Below, in pieces: positions 35,582 through 47,512 of a stretch of DNA of 64,000 bases; positions within the stretch are counted from its first letter, which is position 1, and every line of letters starts with the position of its first letter. The position numbers and the translations under genes are program-made. The notes beneath the pieces were generated by a model. It searched no databases. It saw nothing but the letters and a program-made list of their open reading frames with translations, and had not been told where the DNA came from. Origin of the DNA: Arachnia propionica (GTDB taxonomy: Bacteria; Actinomycetota; Actinomycetes; Propionibacteriales; Propionibacteriaceae); NCBI RefSeq assembly GCF_003859805.1, contig NZ_RQZG01000005.1, positions 62,001 to 126,000 on the forward strand, read 5' to 3'.

Positions 35582-36192
35582 CACTCGTCCTCCGCCGCGG
35601 TGCCGGGCCGGGGGGCCGAGGTGGCCTTCGGGGAGACCGGCCAGTCGGCCGGGTAGCGCCAGGCGAGGTCGGCGACCTGCTCGTCGAGCTTCCTGCGGGC
35701 CCGCCCCGAGATGCGGTCGCCGAAGACGGTGCCGTTCAGGTGGTCGGTCTCGTGCTGGAAACACCGGGCCAACAACCCGGTCCCCACCAGTTCGACGTCA
35801 TTGCCGAAGGCATCCTGGCCACGGCAGATGGCCTTGTCGGGGCGCGGAACGCTGGAGTAGCCGCCGGGCCACGACAGGCATCCCTCCTCGGCCGGATCCA
35901 GGGTGCGGTCCTTCCCGGTGGGAAGCTCCACGCTCGGGTTGCACACCACCCCCCGCTGGATGCGGTCATCACCGTCCGGGCACTCGTAGACGAACACGGA
36001 CATCCCGATCCCCACCTGCGTCGCGGCCAGACCCACCCCCTCGGCGGCACGCATGGTGGCGAACATGTCCCGGACCAGCTCGTGGAGCTCCTCGCCGAAC
36101 TCGGTCACCGCTGTGGTCGGGGCATGCATCACGGGGGTGCCCCAACGGGTGATCGGGCGGACCTTTCCGCCGGTGGTGAAGTCTTGCGACAT
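35581..36192 (-). CDS. def: Peptide deformylase
   Basis: A 203-residue metalloenzyme that removes the formyl group from new protein N-termini. The three motifs are complete: GVGLAATQVG, EEGCLSWPG (metal-binding Cys105) and QHETDHLNG (His147, His151, catalytic Glu148). I chose ATG 36192, four bases after GGGAG; a longer frame would run into xerC. The C-terminus has an extended basic/Pro-rich tail. It overlaps the nuclease gene by one base and is divergent from xerC. Confidence 0.95.
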   Translation of the reverse strand: MSQDFTTGGKVRPITRWGTPVMHAPTTAVTEFGEELHELVRDMFATMRAAEGVGLAATQVGIGMSVFVYECPDGDDRIQRGVVCNPSVELPTGKDRTLDPAEEGCLSWPGGYSSVPRPDKAICRGQDAFGNDVELVGTGLLARCFQHETDHLNGTVFGDRISGRARRKLDEQVADLAWRYPADWPVSPKATSAPRPGTAAEDE

Positions 36193-36256
36193 GGAACTCC
36201 CGCCTTCCCGGTTCGTCGTTGTGCCCAACAGTACGCCCGGTGACACACTGTTCGCC

Positions 36257-37171
36257 ATGGACGCCGCCTGGGAAGCGTTGATCGCCGAGTACCGCCAGCA
36301 CCTGGCCACGGAACGTTCCCTGTCCCCGGCGACGGTGCGTGCCTACGACGTCGACCTGCGTGGGCTGGCCGAGTTCTCAGGGGTCGCGCCCGGACGGGTC
36401 ACTCTGGCACAGCTGCGCAGCTGGCTCGGGCAGCTGTTGGCCGAGGGGGCGGCCACGGCGACGCTGCAGCGTCGGGTGTCCTGCGTCAAGGGCTTCTTCG
36501 CATGGGCAGTGGGGGAGGGACATCTTGCGACCAGTCCCGCGGTCCGGCTCAGGGCACACCGGCAGCGCCGCACGCTGCCCGAGGTCCTGACCCGGTCCGA
36601 GATGGACCAGACCCTTCAGACCCTGGCGGTCGCGGCCGCCGATGGCGAGCCCCGGGCCCTGCGCGACGTCGCTCTCGTGGAGCTGCTCTACGCCAGCGGA
36701 TTGCGCATCTCGGAGCTCTGTGGCCTCACCAGGAGTGATGTCGACCTGGAACGTGGTGTGGTGCGCGTGACGGGCAAGGGGAACAAGCAACGGGTGGTCC
36801 CGATGGGGCTCCCGGCCAGGCAGGCGCTCCAGCGATGGCTGGACGTGAGGGGGCGGCTGGCCACCCCGGAGAGCCCCGACCGGATCTTCCTCGGGGTACG
36901 TGGTGGCGCACTGGACCCCCGCGTGGCGCGCCGCGTGGTGCAGGCCGCCACCGCGGTCAGCGGGCACACGGTCAGCCCCCATGCGCTGCGCCATGCGATG
37001 GCGACCCACCTGCTGGCCGGAGGAGCGGACCTGCGCAGCGTCCAGGAGATGCTGGGGCACGCCACGATGGCGACCACCCAGATCTACACCCACGTCTCCG
37101 ACGACAGACTCCGTGCCGCCTTCCAGCAGGCCCACCCGCGTGCCGTGGTCACGGACCCCCGAGAAGGGTGA
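36257..37171 (+). CDS. xerC: Tyrosine recombinase XerC
   Basis: A 304-residue site-specific recombinase that resolves chromosome dimers with XerD at dif. The N-terminal SAM-like domain is ~5-95; the catalytic domain has Arg150 (YASGLRISEL), Lys174 (GKGNKQR), His242/Arg245 (HALRH), His268 (LGHA) and the nucleophile Tyr277 (QIYTHV). Position near the M23 gene and rpsB matches XerC of other actinobacteria rather than an integrase; no att site or phage genes are near. CACACT (36244-36249), seven bases before the ATG, is a possible leaderless -10. The 3' end overlaps the M23 gene by 23 bases. Confidence 0.92.
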   Translation: MDAAWEALIAEYRQHLATERSLSPATVRAYDVDLRGLAEFSGVAPGRVTLAQLRSWLGQLLAEGAATATLQRRVSCVKGFFAWAVGEGHLATSPAVRLRAHRQRRTLPEVLTRSEMDQTLQTLAVAAADGEPRALRDVALVELLYASGLRISELCGLTRSDVDLERGVVRVTGKGNKQRVVPMGLPARQALQRWLDVRGRLATPESPDRIFLGVRGGALDPRVARRVVQAATAVSGHTVSPHALRHAMATHLLAGGADLRSVQEMLGHATMATTQIYTHVSDDRLRAAFQQAHPRAVVTDPREG

Positions 37172-38066
37172 GCGGATCCACCAGACGACCGTCCCGCCAG
37201 GCCATCCAGTGCAGGTGGCACCCTGTGGAGTACCCGGTGTTCCCGACGACCCCCACCAGCGCACCGGCGGCGAGTTCCTGCCCGACCTCGACGTCGATCC
37301 GGGGAAGGTGGGCGTATCCGGTGCGCAGTGAGCCGTGCTCCACGATCACCCGGTTGCCGTAGCCGCCGTCGTACCGGGCCGAGACCACGCGTCCGGGCCA
37401 GGGCAGCCGGATCGGGGTGCCGCATGCAGCGCCGAGGTCCACACCGTCATGCAGCTTGTACACCCCGGTCACCGGGTGCACCCGCATCCCGAAGGGGCTC
37501 GTGACCGGTCCGGGTACCGGAGGGGAGCCCCGGGACAGCGGGGTCTCGGCGGCGGGCAACGGTGGGATCGGCTGCGGGCGGGTCCCGTTCGGCAGCAGTC
37601 TCACCCGGGGAACGGCGAGGTGGGGCATCGGGTCGTGGTAGACGGTGCCGTCGGTGAGTCCCCAGTGCAGACAGAACCGAGGAGCGCAGTGGGGCAGGCC
37701 GTCCAGGTGACCGATCACCTGCCCCGCCGTGACCGGCGAGCCGACATCGAGGATGCCGGTCACCGGGGTGTAGGTGGTGCGCAGGCCGTTGCCGTGGTCC
37801 ACGGAGACGGAGGGGCGACCCGCCACCCGTCCGGAGAAGAACACGACTCCTGGGGCGGCGGCACGGATCGGTTCCCCGGCTGCCGCCGCCAGGTCCACCC
37901 CGCGGTGTCCCTTCGAGTACGGCGAGCTCCCACCGTCGAACGCGGTCACCACCTCACCGGGCACCGGGGGCAGCAGCACGAGCCCCTCCCGGGCGGCGGC
38001 CCACGGCGCCCCGATGAGGCTCACCCAGGCGATGACGATCAGCACCAGCTTCCTCTTGGTCCTCAT
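37149..38066 (-). CDS. Tandem M23 (LytM) peptidase, first domain degenerate
   Basis: A 305-residue exported protein with a signal peptide (LVLIVIAWVSLIGAPWAAA). The C-terminal M23 domain (~190-300) is complete: HDGVD (His206, Asp210), YAHL and the HLH zinc/catalytic site (His284, His286). An upstream second M23-like domain (~35-140) keeps HRGVD (His54, Asp58) but has TYTP in place of YAHL and CLHW instead of HxH, so it is probably inactive. Relatives cut peptidoglycan cross-bridges or activate other hydrolases. It lies just upstream of rpsB in opposite orientation, as in mycobacteria. CACAGT six bases before the ATG suggests a leaderless start. Confidence 0.9.
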   Translation of the reverse strand: MRTKRKLVLIVIAWVSLIGAPWAAAREGLVLLPPVPGEVVTAFDGGSSPYSKGHRGVDLAAAAGEPIRAAAPGVVFFSGRVAGRPSVSVDHGNGLRTTYTPVTGILDVGSPVTAGQVIGHLDGLPHCAPRFCLHWGLTDGTVYHDPMPHLAVPRVRLLPNGTRPQPIPPLPAAETPLSRGSPPVPGPVTSPFGMRVHPVTGVYKLHDGVDLGAACGTPIRLPWPGRVVSARYDGGYGNRVIVEHGSLRTGYAHLPRIDVEVGQELAAGALVGVVGNTGYSTGCHLHWMAWRDGRLVDPLTLLGGP

Positions 38067-38129
38067 GTCATCACTGTGGGCACGGGAGGAGGCCGAGTGG
38101 TCATCAGCGGCGCGGAATGAGGTGATCTG

Positions 38130-38158
38130 TGGACAACCGGTGGCAGGAGGCATAGGAT
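38130..38158 (+). promoter_or_regulatory. rpsB promoter
   Basis: TGGACA (38130-38135) and TAGGAT (38153-38158) are separated by 17 bases, a good sigma-A type promoter. It would give a leader of about 200 bases before rpsB. TTGACA at 38183-38188 has no fitting -10. Confidence 0.65.
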
Positions 38159-38305
38159 TGCCCTGCAATCGGTGTCGTCCGATTGACATCGCATGCGCTT
38201 GAACGGATGACCGTCGGCAGCGACGTGGTCCCGAACCCCGGTTCGGGTGCCGCTGCCGGGCGCATCAGGCAGGATCCCGCCGGGGTCCTGGAGACAACCA
38301 CCCGT

Positions 38306-38353
38306 GTGGGCCCGGGGCCCACCCTGTCATGGGTGGGCGGTGTGCTGCCCACC
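38306..38353 (+). promoter_or_regulatory. Two competing hairpins in the rpsB leader
   Basis: Hairpin 1 pairs GTGGGC (38306-38311) with GCCCAC (38317-38322). Hairpin 2 pairs GGTGGGC (38332-38338) with GCCCACC (38347-38353). Because both share GTGGGC/GCCCAC, arms can exchange partners. Hairpin 2 ends a few bases before the AAAGGA ribosome site (38358-38363). This is a candidate for autoregulation by S2 or for attenuation. The remaining leader shows nothing else I recognise. Confidence 0.5.
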
Positions 38354-38368
38354 ACGAAAGGAACGGCC

Positions 38369-39196
38369 ATGGCCGTCGTGACCACTCGCCAGTTGCTCGA
38401 GTCCGGCGTTCACTTCGGACACCAGACCCGTCGTTGGAACCCGAAGATGAAGCGCTTCATCTTCACCGAGCGCAACGGCATCTACATCATCGACCTCCAG
38501 CTCTCGCTGACCTACATCGACAAGGCCTTCCACTTCGTGAAGTCCACCGTCGCCCGTGGTGGCCAGATCCTGTTCGTCGGCACCAAGAAGCAGGCCCAGG
38601 AAGCCATCGCCGAGCAGGCCACCCGCGTCGGGATGCCGTTCGTCAACCAGCGCTGGCTGGGCGGCATGCTCACCAACTTCCACACGGTCACCAAGCGCAT
38701 CCAGCGCCTCAAGGAACTCGAGGGCATGGACCTCACCGATTCCGCGAGCACCGGGTTGACCAAGAAGGAGCTGCTCCAGCTCTCCCGTGAGAAGAACAAG
38801 CTCGACAAGACCCTGGGCGGTATCCGTGACATGGTCCGCACCCCGCAGGCCGTGTGGGTCGTCGACACCAAGAAGGAGCACCTCGCCGTCGACGAGGCCC
38901 GCAAGCTGCGCATCCCCGTGGTCGGCATCCTCGACACCAACTGTGACCCGGACGAGGTGGACTACGCGGTCCCCGGCAACGACGACGCCATCCGCTCCGT
39001 CGCGCTGCTGACCCGGATCATCGCCGACGCCGTCGCCGAGGGCCTCATCGAGCGTTCCTCGGGGCGCAGCGGCGAGGAGGCCGAGGCCGAGCCGATGCCG
39101 GACTGGGAGCGTGAGCTCCTGGCCCAGGGCGAGGCCGCCACGAAGGAGGCCCCTGCCGAGACCGAGCAGGCCCCGGCCACCCCCGAGTCCAAGTAA
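38369..39196 (+). CDS. rpsB: 30S ribosomal protein S2
   Basis: A 275-residue S2 protein; it joins the 30S subunit late and is needed for mRNA binding. Diagnostic parts are [19 protein letters not shown] at the start, [29 protein letters not shown] and [16 protein letters not shown]. The C-terminal ~40 residues are an Ala/Glu/Pro-rich tail common in actinobacteria. ATG 38369 follows AAAGGA. It is the first gene of the rpsB-tsf pair, with its own promoter and a structured leader. Confidence 0.98.
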   Translation: MAVVTTRQLLESGVHFGHQTRRWNPKMKRFIFTERNGIYIIDLQLSLTYIDKAFHFVKSTVARGGQILFVGTKKQAQEAIAEQATRVGMPFVNQRWLGGMLTNFHTVTKRIQRLKELEGMDLTDSASTGLTKKELLQLSREKNKLDKTLGGIRDMVRTPQAVWVVDTKKEHLAVDEARKLRIPVVGILDTNCDPDEVDYAVPGNDDAIRSVALLTRIIADAVAEGLIERSSGRSGEEAEAEPMPDWERELLAQGEAATKEAPAETEQAPATPESK

Positions 39197-39228
39197 TCCA
39201 GCCCACGACACCAGACGGGAAGAACGAC

Positions 39229-40038
39229 ATGGCAATCACTGCTGCCGACGTCAAGAAGCTCCGCGACGCCACCGGCGCCGGGATGATGGACGCCAAGAAG
39301 GCCCTCACCGAGGCTGAGGGTGACTTCGACAAGGCCGTTGAGCTGCTGCGCATCCAGGGCCTCGCCAAGGCCGCCAAGCGCACCGACAAGGAGGCCACCA
39401 ACGGTATCGTCGCCGGCCGCGACGGTGTGCTCATCCAGTTCGCCGCCGAGACCGACTTCGTCGCGAAGAACGCCGAGTTCGTCGGACTGGCCGATCAGAT
39501 CGTCGAGGCCGTCGCCACCAGCGGGGCGAGCGACGTCGAGGCCGCCAATGCCGCCGAGCTGGGCGAGGCGACGGTCCTCGAGGCGATCCAGGGGCTGGCT
39601 GGGAAGATCGGTGAGAATCTCTCCCTGGTCGGGGTCGCCAACTTCGACGGCACCACCCACCTGTACCTCCACCGTCGTGCCTCCGACCTGCCCCCGCAGG
39701 TCGGCGTGCTCGTGGAGTACACCGGCGGCGACGAGACCCTGGCCCACCAGGTGGCCATGCACATCGCCGCGATGAGCCCTGCCTTCGTCACCCGTGACGA
39801 GGTCCCGGCCGAGACCGTCGAGAACGAGCGTCGCATCGCCGAGGCCACCGCCCGTGAGGAGGGCAAGCCGGAGGCCGCCCTGCCGCGCATCGTCGAGGGC
39901 CGTCTCGGTGGGTTCTTCAAGGACACCGTCCTGCTCGACCAGCCGGCCGTGTGGGAGGACAAGAAGACCGTCGGGGACGCCCTGAAGGAGGCAGGCCTGG
40001 AGGTCAAGCGCTTCGCCCGACTGGCCGTCAGCGCCTGA
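39229..40038 (+). CDS. tsf: Elongation factor Ts
   Basis: A 269-residue nucleotide exchange factor that regenerates EF-Tu-GTP. The N-terminal UBA-like part ([21 protein letters not shown]) and the TDFVAKN motif of the core are intact. It follows rpsB after 32 bases and is ended by a hairpin terminator, so rpsB-tsf is a closed unit. Confidence 0.98.
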   Translation: MAITAADVKKLRDATGAGMMDAKKALTEAEGDFDKAVELLRIQGLAKAAKRTDKEATNGIVAGRDGVLIQFAAETDFVAKNAEFVGLADQIVEAVATSGASDVEAANAAELGEATVLEAIQGLAGKIGENLSLVGVANFDGTTHLYLHRRASDLPPQVGVLVEYTGGDETLAHQVAMHIAAMSPAFVTRDEVPAETVENERRIAEATAREEGKPEAALPRIVEGRLGGFFKDTVLLDQPAVWEDKKTVGDALKEAGLEVKRFARLAVSA

Positions 40039-40051
40039 GCGAACCACGTGT

Positions 40052-40093
40052 GAGACGAGCGTGTCCCGGATGGGGCGCGCTCGTCTCGCGTTT
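40052..40093 (+). terminator. Terminator between tsf and pyrH
   Basis: GAGACGAGCG (40052-40061) pairs perfectly with CGCTCGTCTC (40078-40087), followed by GCGTTT. It separates the rpsB-tsf unit from pyrH. Confidence 0.85.
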
Positions 40094-40141
40094 GACGGTA
40101 GGGTGACCGTTGACGCACAACCACCACGACAAGGGGACAGG

Positions 40142-40855
40142 ATGAACAAGCCGTACCGCAGGGTGCTACTCAAGCTTTCCGGTGAGGTCTTCGGTGGCGG
40201 GAAGCTGGGAGTCGACCCCGTCGTCGTCTCCGGGATCGCGAAGGAGATCGCCGCAGTCGTGGACCGGGGCACACAGGTGGCGGTCGTCGTCGGCGGTGGC
40301 AACTACTTCCGTGGTGCGGAACTGAGCGTCAACGGGATGGCCCGGGACCGGGCCGACTACATGGGGATGCTCGGCACGGTGATGAACTCCATCGCGCTGC
40401 AGGACTTCCTGGAGAAGGAGGGCATCGACACCCGGGTGCAGTCCGCGATCCACATGGCCCAGGTGGCCGAGCCCTACATCCCCCGTCGGGCCGAACGCCA
40501 CCTCGAGAAGGGACGTCTGGTGATCTTCGGCGCCGGTTCCGGCATGCCGTACTTCTCCACCGACACCGTCGCCGCCCAGCGTGCCCTGGAGATCGGGGCA
40601 GAGGTGCTGCTCATGGGCAAGCAGGGCGTGGACGGGGTCTACGACTCGGATCCTCGCACCAATCCCGAGGCGAAGCGCTTCGAGCACCTCAGCCATGACG
40701 AGTTCCTGGCCAAGGACCTCAAGGTCGCCGACGCCACCGCACTGGCCCTGGCTCGTGACAACTCGCTGAACCTCGTGTTCTTCAACCTGTCCGAACGTGG
40801 CAACATCGGTCGCGTCGTGCAGGGGGAGCCCATCGGGACCCTCGTCTCCCGCTGA
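40142..40855 (+). CDS. pyrH: UMP kinase
   Basis: A 237-residue hexameric kinase converting UMP to UDP, of the bacterial amino acid kinase fold. Visible features are [31 protein letters not shown] and [18 protein letters not shown] 40142 follows AAGGGGACAGG. It precedes frr as in most actinobacteria. A TAGGGT box at 40099-40104 may be its -10. Confidence 0.97.
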   Translation: MNKPYRRVLLKLSGEVFGGGKLGVDPVVVSGIAKEIAAVVDRGTQVAVVVGGGNYFRGAELSVNGMARDRADYMGMLGTVMNSIALQDFLEKEGIDTRVQSAIHMAQVAEPYIPRRAERHLEKGRLVIFGAGSGMPYFSTDTVAAQRALEIGAEVLLMGKQGVDGVYDSDPRTNPEAKRFEHLSHDEFLAKDLKVADATALALARDNSLNLVFFNLSERGNIGRVVQGEPIGTLVSR

Positions 40856-40886
40856 ACCCACCCACCCTCACACAAAGGAGAGCGGC

Positions 40887-41444
40887 ATGATCGCCGACGT
40901 CGAGAAGGAAACCCAGGCCAAGATGCAGGCCGCCGTCGACCACGCACGGGACGACCTGGCCACCATCCGTACCGGCCGCGCCCACCCCGCGATGTTCAAC
41001 CGCCTGAACGCCGACTACTACGGGGCACCCACCCCGTTGCAGCAGCTGGCGACGTTCACCTCACCCGATCCCCGCACCATGCTCATCACTCCCTTCGACC
41101 GCAGTGCCATCACCGCCATCGAGAAGGCCATCCGTGACGCGGACCTCGGGGTCAACCCCAGCAACGACGGCAACGCCATCCGCTGTGTGATGCCGCAGCT
41201 CACCGAGGAGCGCCGCAAGGAGTACATCAAGATGGCCAGGGCGAAGGCCGAGGACGCACGCATCGCCGTGCGCAACGTGCGCCGTCATGCCATGGACCAG
41301 TTGAAGAAGCTGGAGAAGGACCACGAGATCAGCGAGGACGATCTCGCCCGCGCGGAGAAGGCCATGGATGCCACCACGCGCAAGTACGTGGACGCCGTGG
41401 ACGAGCTGCTCAAGCACAAGGAAGCCGAACTCAGCGAAGTCTGA
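40887..41444 (+). CDS. frr: Ribosome recycling factor
   Basis: A 185-residue factor that, with EF-G, splits ribosomes after termination. RTGRAHPAMFNRLNADYYG, ITPFDRSAI and the C-terminal helix bundle (ARIAVRNVRRHAMDQLKKLEKD) are standard; length is exactly typical. AAAGGAGAG precedes the ATG. Confidence 0.98.
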   Translation: MIADVEKETQAKMQAAVDHARDDLATIRTGRAHPAMFNRLNADYYGAPTPLQQLATFTSPDPRTMLITPFDRSAITAIEKAIRDADLGVNPSNDGNAIRCVMPQLTEERRKEYIKMARAKAEDARIAVRNVRRHAMDQLKKLEKDHEISEDDLARAEKAMDATTRKYVDAVDELLKHKEAELSEV

Positions 41445-41451
41445 ACGACGC

Positions 41452-42311
41452 ATGAAGGAATCCCACGACACGACACCGACGCCGCGGGTGGGCCGGAACG
41501 TACCGCTCGCCATCGGTGTCGGTGTCGCCCTGATGGCCGCCCTCGCCGTGGGGCTGCTGTGGGTGCCGTGGTTCTTCATCCTCCTCTCCGCACTGACCCT
41601 CAGCCTCGGCGTGGTGGAGGTCCATCACGCGTTGGCCCGCAAGGGAATGCACTCGCAGGTGCGGGTGATCGTCGTCGGCACCGCCATCAGCGTCATCGGC
41701 GGCTACGCCGTCGCGGAACTGGATCTCGCCCTGGCCCCCACCACCGTGGCGATGACCTGCGTCGCGGGGACGGTGCTGGCCTGTCTGGTCGCCCGCCTGC
41801 TCCTGGGTGGGGTCGACGGGTTCATCCGTGACATCGCGGCCAGCGCGCTGATCATCGCCTGGTTGCCACTCATGGGGATCTTCGTGCCGCTGCTCATGGC
41901 ACCGGAGGACGGTCGACTGCGGATCATCACGGTGGTGTTGTGCGTCTCCGCCTCGGACACCGGCGCCTACGCCGTCGGCTCCCTGTTCGGCAGGAACCGC
42001 ATGGCACCCGGGATCTCGCCCTCGAAGACGTGGGAGGGGTTCGCCGGGTCGATGTTCTTCGCGGCCCTCATCGGCACACTCTGTGCGCTGTTCATCCTGG
42101 GATCACCGTGGTGGCTGGGGCTGGTCCTCGGCCTGGCCATCGCCCCGGCGGCGACCCTGGGTGATCTCGTCGAGTCCCTGGTCAAACGCGATGCCGGGCT
42201 GAAGGACATGTCCAGTGTCCTGCCCGGTCACGGGGGAGTGATGGATCGTCTTGACTCCCTGTTGGTCGCGGTACCTGTAGGATGGCTCATCCTGCACCTG
42301 GGACTTGGGGG

Positions 42312-42315
<4 letters not shown>
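41452..42315 (+). CDS. cdsA: Phosphatidate cytidylyltransferase
   Basis: A 287-residue membrane enzyme making CDP-diacylglycerol from phosphatidate and CTP, the branch point of phospholipid synthesis. It has about seven to eight helices and the signature [29 protein letters not shown] near 175-205, with the conserved SPKKT-like SPSKT and a C-terminal [26 protein letters not shown] block. It starts seven bases after frr and overlaps the rlmN start (ATGA). Confidence 0.96.
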
Positions 42316-44880
<2,565 letters not shown>

Positions 44881-44903
44881 GCCCCGGCCCACGGCGTGAC
44901 GGG

Positions 44904-44933
44904 AATCGTCCGGCAGCCCGCTGCCGGACGATT
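44904..44933 (+). terminator. Terminator after gdhA
   Basis: A perfect 13-bp stem (44904-44916 with 44921-44933) and a CCCG loop, followed by TCTGT, begins 24 bases after the gdhA stop. It isolates gdhA from dxr. Confidence 0.9.
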
Positions 44934-44964
44934 TCTGTCCCCTCGGCATGACACACTTGGGGCC

Positions 44965-46140
44965 GTGCGAAGAATCGTCCTGCTCGGCTCGACCGGCTCC
45001 ATCGGTACCCAGACCCTTGACGTCGTCGCGTCACGGCGTGACCAGTTCGAGGTGACGGGGCTGGCGGCCTCGGGTGGGAACCCGGCCCTGCTCGCGGACC
45101 AGATCGCCCGGTTCGCCCCGGCCCGGGTCGCACTGGCCCGGCCGGAGGCTCTGGCGGAGCTGGAACGGGAACTGGAGCACCGCTCAGTGCCCCGGCCCCT
45201 GATCGAGGTCGGGGACGACGCCGCCACCCGGTTGGCTGGGCAGGACTGCGACGTGGTGCTCAACGCGATCACCGGGGCGGCAGGACTGCTCCCCACCCTC
45301 GTCGCACTCGAGGCGGGCACCACACTGGCCCTGGCCAACAAGGAATCGCTGGTCATCGGTGGTCGCCTCGTGACCGAGGCCGCGGCTCCCGGTCAGCTCG
45401 TCGCCGTGGACTCCGAGCACTCGGCCTTCGCACAGGCCCTGCGAGGTGGGCGGGCCGAGGAGGTCACCCGGTTGATCCTCACCGCTTCCGGAGGGCCGTT
45501 CAGGGGCAGGAGCCGTGCGGAGCTCGCTGAGGTCACTGCGGCCGAGGCGATGGCCCACCCCACCTGGGACATGGGCCGGGTCATCACCATCAACTCGGCG
45601 ACCCTGGTGAACAAGGGACTCGAGCTCATCGAGGCGGCGCTGCTGTACGGGGTGGCCTACGACGACATCGTGGTGACGGTCCATCCGCAGTCCGTCGTGC
45701 ACTCGATGGTGGAGTTCTGTGACGGCTCCACCCTGGCCCAGGCCTCACCACCCGACATGAGGCTGCCCATCGGGCTGGCCCTCACCTGGCCGAACCGGTT
45801 GCCGGGTGCCTCGAGGCCGTGTGACTGGTCCCGGAGCGCCACCTGGACGTTCGAACCCCTGGATGCCGAGACCTTCCCCGCGGTGGAGTTGGCCCGACGT
45901 GCCGGGAAGGCGGGGGGCACCGCCCCCGCGGTCTACAACGCGGCCAACGAGGTGCTGGTCGACGCCTTCTGCCAGGCGAGGATCGGTTTCCTGCAGATCA
46001 CCGAACTCATCACCCGCTGTCTCGAGGACCACCTCGCGACGGCGCACGTCGCCGACGAGGCACTCACCGTCCAGGCCGTGCTGGAAGCCGATGCGGCTGC
46101 CCGGGACCAGGCCGCCCACCACGTGGAGGAACTGTCATGA
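44965..46140 (+). CDS. dxr: 1-deoxy-D-xylulose 5-phosphate reductoisomerase
   Basis: A 391-residue NADPH enzyme making 2-C-methyl-erythritol 4-phosphate in the non-mevalonate isoprenoid pathway. It shows [47 protein letters not shown] and HPTWDMG, the full set of active-site loops. The GTG start has no ribosome site; CACACT (44952-44957) lies seven bases before it, suggesting a leaderless mRNA. It overlaps rip1 by four bases. Confidence 0.96.
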   Translation: MRRIVLLGSTGSIGTQTLDVVASRRDQFEVTGLAASGGNPALLADQIARFAPARVALARPEALAELERELEHRSVPRPLIEVGDDAATRLAGQDCDVVLNAITGAAGLLPTLVALEAGTTLALANKESLVIGGRLVTEAAAPGQLVAVDSEHSAFAQALRGGRAEEVTRLILTASGGPFRGRSRAELAEVTAAEAMAHPTWDMGRVITINSATLVNKGLELIEAALLYGVAYDDIVVTVHPQSVVHSMVEFCDGSTLAQASPPDMRLPIGLALTWPNRLPGASRPCDWSRSATWTFEPLDAETFPAVELARRAGKAGGTAPAVYNAANEVLVDAFCQARIGFLQITELITRCLEDHLATAHVADEALTVQAVLEADAAARDQAAHHVEELS

Positions 46141-47423
46141 CCATCCTGATCACGATCCTGCTCGGGATCGTCTTCTTCGCCCTCATCATGGTGTGCATCG
46201 CACTGCACGAGGTGGGACACCTGGTGCCGGCCAAGCTCTTCGGCATCAAGGCCACCCAGTTCTTCGTCGGTTTCGGTCGAACCCTCTGGTCACGCCGGAA
46301 GGGTGAGACCGAGTACGGGATCAAGGCCTTCCCACTCGGTGGGTACGTGCGTCTGGTGGGCATGTACCCACCGGAGAAGCAGACCGGCCGACCCAAGGGG
46401 TGGCTCACCCGGATGGCCGACCAGGCCCGCTCCTACGAGTACGAGGAGATCACCCCGGCGGACGACGGCCGCCTGTTCCACCAGAAGCCCGTGTGGCAGC
46501 GCGTCATCGTGATGCTCGGTGGACCCACCATGAACCTCCTGCTGGCCTTCCTGATCTTCCTCGGGATCAACGTGTTCCACGGCACCTGGCAGTCGAGCAC
46601 CACCATCACCGTCGTCAATGACTGCATCATCCCTGCGGACCGGACCCCTGCGGTGTGCCAGCCCGGGGACCCGGAGACCCCGGCGAAGCAGGCCGGGGTC
46701 GAGGTGGGCGACAAGGTGGTGGCGTTCAACGGGGTCACCATCTCCTCCTGGACCCAGTTGGGAGAGCTGATCCGTGGCAACGGTGACCGCGGGGCCCGGC
46801 TGACGGTGGAACGTGACGGCCGGGTCCTCGACCTGCCCGAGGTGAACACCGTCATCCAGAGCCTGCCGGACCGGTTGAACCCGCGGGCCAGGGTGGAGGC
46901 CGGTTTCATGGGGTTCTCCCCCCAGCAGGAACTGGTCAAGGGTGGCCCGGTCGAGACCGGCCGACAGATGTGGGACCACACCCGCAGCTCCGTCGTGGCG
47001 TTGACGGTGTTCCCGGTGAGTGTCTGGAATCTTGGGGTCGATCTGGTCACGGGCAAGGAACGTGACGTCAACGGCCCGATCTCCATCCTCGGTGCCAGCC
47101 GGGTGGCCGGGGAGATCGCGACGGTGGAGGGACTGGACCCCAGCTCCCGGATCGCCTCGTTCGCAGCCATGCTGGCGAGTGTCAACCTGTTCCTGTTCGT
47201 GTTCAACCTGGTGCCGTTGCTGCCACTGGATGGCGGACACGTCGCCGGAGCCCTCTACGAGGCGGTGCGACGGCGGGTCGCCACGTTGCTCGGTCGGGCG
47301 GATCCCGGCCCGGTCGACACCGCGAAACTGCTCCCCGTGGCCTATGTCGTCGGCGGTTTCCTGTTGGCCACCGGGTTGTTGTTGATCCTGGCGGACCTGA
47401 TCAGCCCGGTGAAGCTGTTCTGA
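46137..47423 (+). CDS. rseP: RseP/Rip1-type site-2 protease
   Basis: A 428-residue intramembrane metalloprotease. The zinc motif HEVGH (His24, His28) lies in the first helix and the second metal ligand region is [16 protein letters not shown] near 355. One PDZ domain lies at ~175-250 ([20 protein letters not shown]). Actinobacterial relatives cut anti-sigma factors and cell-division proteins. The dxr-rip1 order is conserved, but the usual ispG is not next; cobT follows instead. Confidence 0.95.
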   Translation: MTILITILLGIVFFALIMVCIALHEVGHLVPAKLFGIKATQFFVGFGRTLWSRRKGETEYGIKAFPLGGYVRLVGMYPPEKQTGRPKGWLTRMADQARSYEYEEITPADDGRLFHQKPVWQRVIVMLGGPTMNLLLAFLIFLGINVFHGTWQSSTTITVVNDCIIPADRTPAVCQPGDPETPAKQAGVEVGDKVVAFNGVTISSWTQLGELIRGNGDRGARLTVERDGRVLDLPEVNTVIQSLPDRLNPRARVEAGFMGFSPQQELVKGGPVETGRQMWDHTRSSVVALTVFPVSVWNLGVDLVTGKERDVNGPISILGASRVAGEIATVEGLDPSSRIASFAAMLASVNLFLFVFNLVPLLPLDGGHVAGALYEAVRRRVATLLGRADPGPVDTAKLLPVAYVVGGFLLATGLLLILADLISPVKLF

Positions 47424-47512
47424 GCTCCCGGGGACGAGCCCGTGGGCAGGGGCTGCTAGCCTCGGTGGGGCCGGTGATCCACCGGCGAGCCACCACCCGA
47501 AGGACGTGAACC

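Noticed and set aside
33836-35656. Plus-strand open frame of 606 codons opposite the nuclease
   Set aside because: The minus strand has a complete nuclease with signal peptide and catalytic motifs; the plus frame is repetitive Gly/Arg/Asp/His sequence.
36257-37171. Phage or island integrase
   Set aside because: The tyrosine recombinase sits in the conserved xerC place next to the M23 gene and rpsB, with no att-like repeats, tRNA or phage genes nearby.
47424-47512. Cobalamin riboswitch before cobT
   Set aside because: Only 89 bases are available and there is no B12 box or conserved core; just a small CCGGTG/CACCGG hairpin.
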